From NCBI GenBank assembly GCA_020148085.1, contig JAHCRD010000010.1, positions 944 to 11,662 on the forward strand: 10,719 nt of DNA, written 5' to 3'. Positions 1 through 5,399 of the stretch are shown here, in pieces. The DNA comes from Patescibacteria group bacterium (GTDB taxonomy: Bacteria > Patescibacteriota > Minisyncoccia > Minisyncoccales > CG1-02-41-26). A model generated the notes under the pieces. The model was given only the letters and a program-made list of their open reading frames with translations, had not been told where the DNA came from and searched no databases. Every line of letters begins with the position of its first letter. The stretch's first letter is position 1. The position numbers and the translations under genes are program-made.

Positions 1-94
1 AATGGGAACCGTGGGAGCCGTGGGAGGAATGGGAGGAATGGGAGCTGTGGGAGGAGTGGGAGGTATGGGAGGAGTGAGAGCTGTGAGAGGAATG
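1..94 (-). repeat. Nine-base tandem repeat encoding His-Xaa-Ser triplets
   Basis: Each nine-base unit on the minus strand is a His codon (CAT or CAC), a variable codon (Ser, Thr or Gly) and a Ser codon. Ten full units and the start of an eleventh are present, running to the window edge. The units nearest the N-terminus use several Ser codons, while the later ones consistently use TCC before His. This suggests later units arose by more recent duplication. The true length of the array is unknown because it is cut. Confidence 0.9.
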
Positions 95-262
95 CTGGCA
101 TTCCCAATCAGCTTGAGCCTCTCGAGCTACCATTGAACCAGCTACTGCTGCTCCTAAGATAAGGAGCATTGTTCCAGCTTTAACAATGTCTTTTTTGTTA
201 ACATTACCTTCTTCCGAAGTTAGGAAGGCTTTGATGTCTTTTTTTATTGGGGGGAAGTTCAT
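1..262 (-). CDS. hxsA: HxsA-like His-Xaa-Ser repeat precursor peptide, C-terminus cut by window edge
   Basis: Reading the minus strand from the ATG at 262 gives 87 codons with no stop before the window edge. Residues 1-29 are polar and charged and include FLTSEEGNVNKKDIVKAG, a leader-like stretch. Residues 30-46 are hydrophobic, and AQA at 49-51 looks like a signal-peptidase site. From residue 57 to 87 histidine recurs every third residue without a break: eleven His, with ten complete His-Xaa-Ser triplets (Xaa mostly Ser, also Thr and Gly). Cys55 lies just before the repeat. This is the defining pattern of HxsA proteins, the presumed substrates of the HxsB/HxsC radical SAM maturases, and hxsB and hxsD lie in the same window. 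The start is five bases after the stop of the upstream membrane-protein gene, so the two are probably co-transcribed. No clear ribosome binding site is visible. The C-terminal half, including any further domain, is outside the window. Identification as the substrate is inference from repeat and context. Confidence 0.85.
   Translation of the reverse strand, partial: MNFPPIKKDIKAFLTSEEGNVNKKDIVKAGTMLLILGAAVAGSMVAREAQADWECQHSSHSSHSSHTSHSSHSSHSSHSSHGSHGSH
4..69 (+). other. Potential G-quadruplex tract
   Basis: The plus strand carries eight GGG runs, starting at 4, 13, 22, 31, 40, 49, 58 and 67. They are exactly nine bases apart with six-base loops, which fits the usual four-run quadruplex pattern twice over. 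The tract is a by-product of the Ser-His codon choice (TCC followed by CAY) in the hxsA repeat and lies on the template strand of that gene. Whether it folds or matters in the cell cannot be told from sequence. Confidence 0.5.
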
Positions 263-267
263 GGGTT

Positions 268-726
268 TTATTCTGTAATCATCTTAGTAATTTTAGTGGC
301 GGCAAACTCTTCAAAATCGTTTATCTTATCAAAGGTTGACTCGACAGTCACCACTACAATACTATTGTCTACTCTTATTTCTGAGAATTCAAAAGGGGAT
401 TCTTCTTCGGTGGCTGTATTATAAACTGCCCATTCAGTATCTTCGGTAAATTTAATAATCTTTTCCATTACATTTTTTTCAGCGGTTTTAATCAAAGAAG
501 TTCTCACCTCCAGCTTCAAATTCCTTTCCTCAAGGTCAATTTCTTTAACTACTCCTTCTAAAAGATTGTCAGGATAATATTCTTGAGAGGGAGTAGGTTG
601 TTGTTGGGAAACTTCTGACTTCTCTTCTTCACCAAGAGGAGCATACTTACCAAGTAAAACCAGAAAAGCTAGGGCAGCAGCAACCACAATAACTACAATA
701 ATTATTATTTTTATTTCTTTTTTCAT
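268..726 (-). CDS. Membrane-anchored small protein, paralogue of the one at 9855-10361
   Basis: The 152-residue product begins with MKKEIK and a strongly hydrophobic segment (about residues 5-26), a single N-terminal membrane anchor with no obvious cleavage site. A Gln/Pro/Ser-rich linker follows (about 35-50). The C-terminal domain (about 52-150) has the layout of small beta-rich domains such as DUF5666: a GVVKEID strand, an 'IKFTEDTEW' strand, a 'FSEIRVDNSIVVVTVEST' strand pair and a final 'FAATKITKMI'. It aligns almost end to end with the protein at 9855-10361 (NLLEGVVKEID against NLIQGVISEID; EEFAATKITK against EEFTATKISK). It lies five bases upstream of hxsA, behind a near-consensus promoter, and is probably co-transcribed with it. 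The domain should lie outside the cytoplasm. The function is unknown; a role in export or surface handling of the peptide is only a guess from position. Confidence 0.85.
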   Translation of the reverse strand: MKKEIKIIIIVVIVVAAALAFLVLLGKYAPLGEEEKSEVSQQQPTPSQEYYPDNLLEGVVKEIDLEERNLKLEVRTSLIKTAEKNVMEKIIKFTEDTEWAVYNTATEEESPFEFSEIRVDNSIVVVTVESTFDKINDFEEFAATKITKMITE

Positions 727-751
727 ATTTTTTTAGAAAATGAGTTATTAA

Positions 752-779
752 TTTATATTACCAAATTTCAAGATGTCAA
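752..779 (-). promoter_or_regulatory. Sigma-70-type promoter for the membrane protein-hxsA unit
   Basis: On the minus strand a perfect TTGACA (779-774) is followed after 16 bases by TATAAA (757-752). Transcription would begin near 745, about 20 bases before the ATG at 726. No Shine-Dalgarno sequence lies in that short leader, so translation may start with little or no ribosome-binding site. This is the best promoter match in the window and drives the unit that contains the precursor rather than the maturase operon. Confidence 0.65.
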
Positions 780-820
780 GCAATATAAATTTTCTGACCT
801 TTAAAATGAAAACATATTAA

Positions 821-847
821 TTGATATAGTTCTATCTATATTATAAA
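821..847 (+). promoter_or_regulatory. Possible weak promoter for the convergent DUF483-like gene
   Basis: TTGATA (821-826) is followed after 15 bases by TATAAA (842-847), ahead of the ATG at 872. The spacing is shorter than the preferred 17 bases, and the whole stretch is so AT-rich that chance matches are expected. An AAAAGG stretch (851-856) lies about 15 bases from the start codon, rather far for a ribosome binding site. The divergent layout does require some promoter in 727-871 for this gene. Confidence 0.3.
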
Positions 848-871
848 CTAAAAAGGTAAATACAAAAAGAT

Positions 872-1756
872 ATGATTTCTTTTAATCAAGCTTTTGAAAA
901 ATTTTATTTTGATTTTTACCTCTCTACGGTTAAATCCGGCCAGAGAAAATTAGGAATGTTGGGATTTTTCAGCTCGACGAAAATAAGGGAATGTCAAAAG
1001 CAGACAGAAAAGCAGAGATTAGTCACTCGGATACATAAAAGCAACCCTGGTGATCCTGCTGGTGAGTGGCTGCTTTATTTTTCAAAGTCAAAAAAGATAG
1101 TAGAAAAAGCAATTGAATTTTCTCATTCAGAAAGTTCTGATTCCACCAAGAACAATAGAAGACTTGGAAAACTATATGGGTATCCTAAGTGCTGTATAGA
1201 TTTTTTTATTAATCTGGATAATAATCTTAAATCCAAGGAAAAAAGAGAGTTTAATTATCTGGAAAAGGCAGCTGCTAATTCCTCCCTCAACAAATTTCCA
1301 TTTCTAACAAATAGATTTACTCTCAACCCATTTGTTTTTCATGTGCCCTGCTCATTTAATTGCGAAACAACCATCAGATTGGCTGAAAATTATATTAATC
1401 TGGCTCAAAACATTAACTCCTCAATAACCCACCAAATTCTTGAAAATTTAAAGGCAGTGGTTCTTCTCACGGGTAATTCTGCTCTTAGTATTCCAGGCTA
1501 TAAATTGAAAAGAGGGGCAGCGGTTTTCAAAAAAGAGGGTTTAAAAAAAGCTTTTCTTTCTGAAGAAAAAATTCGTCAATATGTCCTAGGGCTTATATTG
1601 GATAAGAGAAGTTTTAATTTTTATTTCTCAATCAGAGAGATGAATCGGATGAAGGAAGGAAAGTGGAAAAAGATTCTTTCTCAATTTGAAGTTGGGGAAA
1701 AATATGAAATACCCCTAACTAGTTGCAAAGATTTTAAAGTTCTCCTATTTAGCTAA
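872..1756 (+). CDS. DUF483-like protein with paired-cysteine motifs
   Basis: The only convincing plus-strand gene encodes 294 residues. The visible marks are 'LGKLYGYPKCCIDFF' at about 98-112 (Cys107, Cys108) and 'FHVPCSFNCETT' at about 156-167 (Cys160, Cys164). A GYP-x-CC motif followed by a P-C-x3-C motif is what I recall for DUF483-type proteins. The four cysteines could bind a metal or an Fe-S cluster, or act in redox chemistry. The rest (residues 165-294) is Lys- and Asn-rich with no motif I recognise. No membrane segment is seen. It is divergent from the membrane protein-hxsA unit and convergent with the maturase operon, sharing four bases (CTAA, 1753-1756) that hold both stop codons. 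Its position between the two parts of the locus suggests it belongs to the system. The biochemical role is not known, and the family label rests on motif memory only. Confidence 0.8.
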   Translation: MISFNQAFEKFYFDFYLSTVKSGQRKLGMLGFFSSTKIRECQKQTEKQRLVTRIHKSNPGDPAGEWLLYFSKSKKIVEKAIEFSHSESSDSTKNNRRLGKLYGYPKCCIDFFINLDNNLKSKEKREFNYLEKAAANSSLNKFPFLTNRFTLNPFVFHVPCSFNCETTIRLAENYINLAQNINSSITHQILENLKAVVLLTGNSALSIPGYKLKRGAAVFKKEGLKKAFLSEEKIRQYVLGLILDKRSFNFYFSIREMNRMKEGKWKKILSQFEVGEKYEIPLTSCKDFKVLLFS

Positions 1757-2829
1757 AAACAAACCTCTTCTTTAATCTTCTTGATGTAACGAGTATATAA
1801 TTTGTTTTCTAACGCTTGATTTTTAATTTCTTTAGCTGCTTTCAAGCAAATTGTCCGGTAAAGTTCATAAATTCTTTCTGCTCCCTTATCAGTATTTTCA
1901 CTGGGAAAATAACTAAACTGACATTTTTTACAGCGAACATCCTTGGGACTATATTGACATTCTTTAAATTTCTGAGATAAACCTTGGTTTACATTGCCGA
2001 TGAGATGTTTCTCTCGGTTAGGAGCATTTAATAAAAAAGGAGAAAATGCCATTTCCCCCAGAGGATAAATTTCTAATTTATACCAAAACGGACATTCCAA
2101 TCCCAAGGATTGACTAATCTTTTGATATTTTATTTCCCAATTAATCGGGTTTAAAAAGATAAAATCCTCTTTGGGAATATTATCAATGACAAACTTAATA
2201 ATTTTATTTAAACCTAAGTGGAATTTTTCTTGGGCTTCTTTGGTCCAATCTTGATAATGGTGAATTATTTCAAAGTTTATGTAGTTAAATCCAAGCTTCA
2301 TCAGATGGTCAAAATTTTCTTCCATCCTTTCAATGGTAGAAGGGAACAAACAAAAAGAAACCCCCAAATGCTCAGGGGGAATTTTTTTAAAAACCATTGG
2401 CAACTTCTCTAAAATTTTCTCATAGCTACCACTTTGTTTTTTGAAGCTTCTAAATTCATCATGGTCACTTTTTTCTCCAACCAAACTGATGATTAATCTG
2501 ATATCGTATTTTTCAAAAAAATCTAAGTGTTTTTTTTCAAGCAAAGTACCGTTAGTGCAGACTGAAATAATTAGATTCTTTCTCAAATCTTCAGCTCGAG
2601 TTATAGCATAGGGGCAAATTTTTTCTATCAGCTTAAAATTAAGCAAGGGCTCACCCCCATAGACTGACAAGAGTTTATCTTTCCTCTCAGACTCTAATAG
2701 TAAATCAATGGCGTTCTTGGCAGTAGCAAAATCCATATCTTGGTTAGTTTTTTTAACAAAACAATAATCACAATTGAGATTACACTTAGTAGTTATGGCT
2801 AGTTTTACTTTGTTTATTTGTTTGTTCAT
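1753..2829 (-). CDS. Radical SAM protein with a reduced SPASM-like C-terminus
   Basis: The 358-residue product has the radical SAM cluster motif CNLNCDYC (Cys16, Cys20, Cys23) close to the N-terminus, a GGEP SAM-binding motif at 58-61 and 'CTNGTLL' at 91-97, followed by 'RLIISLVGEK'. This is the layout of peptide-modifying and sulfatase-maturing SPASM enzymes. The C-terminal cysteine set is incomplete: Cys246, Cys291, Cys300, Cys303 and Cys328 are present. The cysteine expected after the 'YPLGEMAFSP' strand is missing, and so are those that normally follow the CxxC. It may therefore hold only one auxiliary Fe-S cluster (a twitch-like arrangement) or use another ligand. It is the last gene of the operon, 22 bases after the Dph6-like gene, and ends inside the stop of the convergent gene. 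It probably modifies the Hxs peptide or one of its intermediates. Substrate and reaction are inference. Confidence 0.88.
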   Translation of the reverse strand: MNKQINKVKLAITTKCNLNCDYCFVKKTNQDMDFATAKNAIDLLLESERKDKLLSVYGGEPLLNFKLIEKICPYAITRAEDLRKNLIISVCTNGTLLEKKHLDFFEKYDIRLIISLVGEKSDHDEFRSFKKQSGSYEKILEKLPMVFKKIPPEHLGVSFCLFPSTIERMEENFDHLMKLGFNYINFEIIHHYQDWTKEAQEKFHLGLNKIIKFVIDNIPKEDFIFLNPINWEIKYQKISQSLGLECPFWYKLEIYPLGEMAFSPFLLNAPNREKHLIGNVNQGLSQKFKECQYSPKDVRCKKCQFSYFPSENTDKGAERIYELYRTICLKAAKEIKNQALENKLYTRYIKKIKEEVCF

Positions 2830-2851
2830 TTGGCTATTAGAATTAGAGTAT

Positions 2852-3565
2852 CTACAGTAGCTGGTATCTTTTTATATCTAAGACCCAATAATTATCCTTT
2901 TTGACTTTCTCGGTTTCAAGAAACTCAATTCTTTTTTTAAACAAGGGGCCATCAATTACAAAAGTGTGAAATTCACCTAAATCACCGCAGAAATTTATAA
3001 AATCTCCTTTCTTCGTTCTCTCAACCAAGTATTCAAAAAAACTTTCGTCCACCAAACGCCCTAACCATTTTGCCTCTAAAATTCTAGCATCTATCTTTAC
3101 TATCACTGCTTTAAAACCCAATTCAATAAATTCTTTTAAGGTTTCTTTTGGACTCTTACCGCAAAGAGGTTCAATTAATTTTAAACCGAGTTCAGAACAA
3201 ATTCTTTGAGCCAAAATCCTTTGTCTATCATTTGGGTTAGTGTAGCCAAGGGCCAACCCTTTGATACCTTTTTGCAATAAGACCTTAACAATCTTTTTTA
3301 AATCTTCTGCGAATTTCACTGAATTAATTTCGGCTGGAATTATTTCTTTTTGGAAAAGCTCTAGATCTATTGCTTTTGCCTGAAGACGGATTAAATCTTT
3401 GGAAATATTATGAAAACTAATTTGGTGGTGATTCTGACTTGAGACCAGATTAAATAGGTAGCCAATTTTATAGCCCATCTTTATTGCTTTGTAACGAGCA
3501 AAGCAACTATCTTTGCCTCCACTCCAACAAGAAGCAATTTTAATTTTTGGACTAAACTTTTCCAT
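2852..3565 (-). CDS. Dph6-like ATP-dependent amidating enzyme (PP-loop ATP pyrophosphatase)
   Basis: The 237-residue product starts with a PP-loop, SCWSGGKDSC (SGGKDS at 15-20), which binds and adenylates with ATP. It continues with the features of the diphthine-ammonia ligase (Dph6, MJ0570-type) family: 'GYTNPNDRQRI' near 108, 'EPLCGKSPKETLKEFIELGF' around 132-151, 'LGRLVDESF' near 168 and the C-terminal 'GDLGEFHTFVIDGPLF' at about 194-209. The length matches the single-domain members. Dph6 amidates diphthine on eukaryotic and archaeal elongation factor 2, a modification bacteria lack, so this bacterial homologue must act on something else. Lying between prenyltransferase-like and radical SAM genes in a precursor-peptide operon, it is a candidate for turning a peptide carboxylate into an amide. 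That is inference. A role in cobamide side-chain amidation or general metabolism cannot be excluded. Confidence 0.85.
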   Translation of the reverse strand: MEKFSPKIKIASCWSGGKDSCFARYKAIKMGYKIGYLFNLVSSQNHHQISFHNISKDLIRLQAKAIDLELFQKEIIPAEINSVKFAEDLKKIVKVLLQKGIKGLALGYTNPNDRQRILAQRICSELGLKLIEPLCGKSPKETLKEFIELGFKAVIVKIDARILEAKWLGRLVDESFFEYLVERTKKGDFINFCGDLGEFHTFVIDGPLFKKRIEFLETEKVKKDNYWVLDIKRYQLL

Positions 3566-3587
3566 TTTATTTATAATCTAAATTGTC

Positions 3588-4457
3588 CTACCTAAAATAA
3601 ATTTCTAATTTTTTATCTTTTGGCACTAACCAAATTATTTTAAAATTATTGAGATAGGGCCTAATCTGCTTCAAAAAATCTCTATAAGATTTAAGGCAAG
3701 GAAGTTCCAAAATTTGTTGAGAATCTAAATTCTCACAGTAGAAGTAAATATCTTTTGTCAAAACCGAGGTATCTCCTCCAAATTTAGTCATAAGAAGCAT
3801 TGTCTTTATTGATTTGAGTTTATCGACCTGGCTGAACATCATTTTTAATTGTTCTTCTAGGCTCTCGGGTAAGGAGTTAATTTCTTGATAAAATTTGAGA
3901 TAGCACTTTCCAGTAGCTAAAAAATCTACACCAAGAAACTCAAGATTTTCTATTTTTGAGAGAATGATTTCTGGTTTTTTTATTTTCAGAAACTGAGCTA
4001 TTTCAGATATCCATTCTATTTTGCTTGGTCTCATATAGAAACTAATTTTATTAAAATGGTTTTTGGAGCAAATAAAATCAGTATTAAAAGCCAGGCCATC
4101 GTTTTTTCCTCCCTGAGCTAGGGGAACTGAAAGAAGAAAATTTAGGGCTTCAAAGTTAAATTTAGCTTTAAAGTTTTTATTTAGCTCTTTAAGATAACTT
4201 ATTAACATTTTCCAGTTTATAAAATCTCTGGCAGATTTCTCTCCTAGGAATGCTGGATAACGGAAAATATGAGTGGCTTTAATCAAATTTAATCTGTCTT
4301 TACTATTAAATGAGCTTTCCAAGTGATGATTCAACAAGATTCTAGATCTCTTCAGGTTATCTGCTAACTCAATCATCTCAAAAAATAGCTCCCCAGCTTT
4401 AGGCGAAGTTTGCTTGAAAAATTGCTTTGCCCAAATTTTATATTGCTGTTTAGTCAT
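3588..4457 (-). CDS. Uncharacterised protein resembling ABBA/PT-barrel peptide prenyltransferases (second of pair)
   Basis: I see no textbook catalytic motif in this 289-residue protein. What can be seen is a repeated strand-turn-strand pattern between helices: around 38-68, 120-143 ('GLAFNTDF' then 'NKISFYMRPS'), 173-193 ('EFLGVDF' then 'CYLKFYQEI'), 216-242 ('IKTMLLMTKF' then 'DIYFYCEN') and 271-289 ('FKIIWLVP' then 'KLEIYFR'). Five hairpins separated by helices is the plan of ABBA prenyltransferases. The 'LGVDF...LKFY' unit, the length near 300 and the Tyr-rich C-terminal strand resemble the cyanobactin LynF/TruF/PatF type as I remember it. The start is five bases after the stop of the 4463-5383 gene, a distant paralogue. 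If correct, it would attach a prenyl group to the peptide. No DxxD motif is expected in this fold, so its absence says nothing. The gene is certain; the function is a structural guess. Confidence 0.85.
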   Translation of the reverse strand: MTKQQYKIWAKQFFKQTSPKAGELFFEMIELADNLKRSRILLNHHLESSFNSKDRLNLIKATHIFRYPAFLGEKSARDFINWKMLISYLKELNKNFKAKFNFEALNFLLSVPLAQGGKNDGLAFNTDFICSKNHFNKISFYMRPSKIEWISEIAQFLKIKKPEIILSKIENLEFLGVDFLATGKCYLKFYQEINSLPESLEEQLKMMFSQVDKLKSIKTMLLMTKFGGDTSVLTKDIYFYCENLDSQQILELPCLKSYRDFLKQIRPYLNNFKIIWLVPKDKKLEIYFR

Positions 4458-4462
4458 CTAAG

Positions 4463-5383
4463 TTATTTCGGTCTTATATAAAAGGTAAGGGTGTCGTCAG
4501 CTTCAAAGCTGACTAAGGCGATTCTGCCATTTATGGAATTGATTATTTTGAGTAGCTTCTGGAAGGAAAATTTAGAATTAGCTAAGTTTAGGATTGTTTT
4601 TAAGAAACCTTCTAAGTTTCCAGATTGGATATCTATTGGCTCAAGAAATTCGATAAATAACTTTTTATATTGGCACTTACCTTCTAAGTTATATTTTTCG
4701 CTGACGAAAGTAAAATATCTGTAATCGGTTAAAGATTCTCTAATTTTTTTAATCTTTGGAGAGAAGATCGGATTAGCCAATATTCCCTCTTTGGAAAAAT
4801 TATGAAGCCAATAGATTTTGAAAAATAAATCTTTATTATCTATATCCAAGCCAAAATTCAGTATATCTGATTTTAATTTTGGAGTTCTTGCTCCAATTTT
4901 TCTTAAGATTTTTCCAATTATTTTTTCAGTATCATAGGGCCGAAATTCAACTCTGCCATCTTTTTTAACTCCTCCAAATATCAACCAAAAAGCAAAAAGA
5001 AAATTACCATCTTTAACATCTGCCCCAAAATACAAATCAACCGGAGTAGGAGCAACTTGTTTTAAGGCTCGGACTATTTTCTCTGACCTCTCTTTTCTTA
5101 TCTTTTCTTTCATAATGTTTTGGAATAGGTTTAATCTTTGGAGAAATCCCTTAGTACTGGAAGAGGAGTAGGCACTGGCATCGAAGTTTAAAAATCGAAG
5201 TTCCTTTAAAATCCTTCCGTTTTTGATTTTAAATGAAACTTCAAATTTGGTCCGGTTTTCCGGATCGTTCTTAATAAGAGCATCTACCAGCCAAAGGCCG
5301 TTTTTTTTAGTCTCTTCGGAACATTCAATAGCGTTCATGAAGTCAGAAAAGAATTTCTTTTCGTTATTCATTTTTAATTCCAT
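4463..5383 (-). CDS. Uncharacterised protein resembling ABBA/PT-barrel prenyltransferases (first of pair)
   Basis: The 306-residue product has no motif I can assign outright. Five strand-turn-strand units stand out: 47-67 ('FEVSFKI...LKELRFLNF'), 116-138 ('DLYFGADV...FLFAFWLIFG'), 176-194 ('NFGLDI...FFKIYWLHN'), 221-247 ('YRYFTFVS...KKLFIEFL') and 287-306 ('RIALVSFE...TLTFYIRPK'). Charged helices separate them, and the 'GLDI...K-Y' signature echoes ABBA prenyltransferases. The last unit matches that of the neighbouring 289-residue protein in pattern (V/L-x-F/P...L-x-F/I-Y-x-R), so the two are probably ancient duplicates. It follows the B12-type radical SAM gene after 16 bases and precedes its partner by five, so it belongs to the operon. 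An alternative start, the ATG encoding MNNEKK four codons in, is equally possible since neither has a strong ribosome binding site. It could be a catalytic or a partner subunit. Confidence 0.85.
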   Translation of the reverse strand: MELKMNNEKKFFSDFMNAIECSEETKKNGLWLVDALIKNDPENRTKFEVSFKIKNGRILKELRFLNFDASAYSSSSTKGFLQRLNLFQNIMKEKIRKERSEKIVRALKQVAPTPVDLYFGADVKDGNFLFAFWLIFGGVKKDGRVEFRPYDTEKIIGKILRKIGARTPKLKSDILNFGLDIDNKDLFFKIYWLHNFSKEGILANPIFSPKIKKIRESLTDYRYFTFVSEKYNLEGKCQYKKLFIEFLEPIDIQSGNLEGFLKTILNLANSKFSFQKLLKIINSINGRIALVSFEADDTLTFYIRPK

Positions 5384-5399
5384 TAGAGTATTTTATTTT

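Noticed and set aside
1..94. Short-period repeats that could be taken for a CRISPR array or a non-coding satellite
   Set aside because: The period is nine bases with no spacers, and the minus strand is open and encodes strict His-Xaa-Ser triplets in frame with a plausible start and leader.
1691..1719. GTTGGGG/CCCCTAAC hairpin near the end of the convergent genes as a terminator
   Set aside because: The stem needs a bulged base, the loop is about 14 bases, it lies inside coding sequence, and no T-run follows on either strand.
4491..4724. Plus-strand open frame within the prenyltransferase-like gene, with similar frames at 2218-2412, 5223-5459 and 9786-9989
   Set aside because: All lie antisense to genes with clear operon structure, and none has recognisable motifs or a supporting start context.
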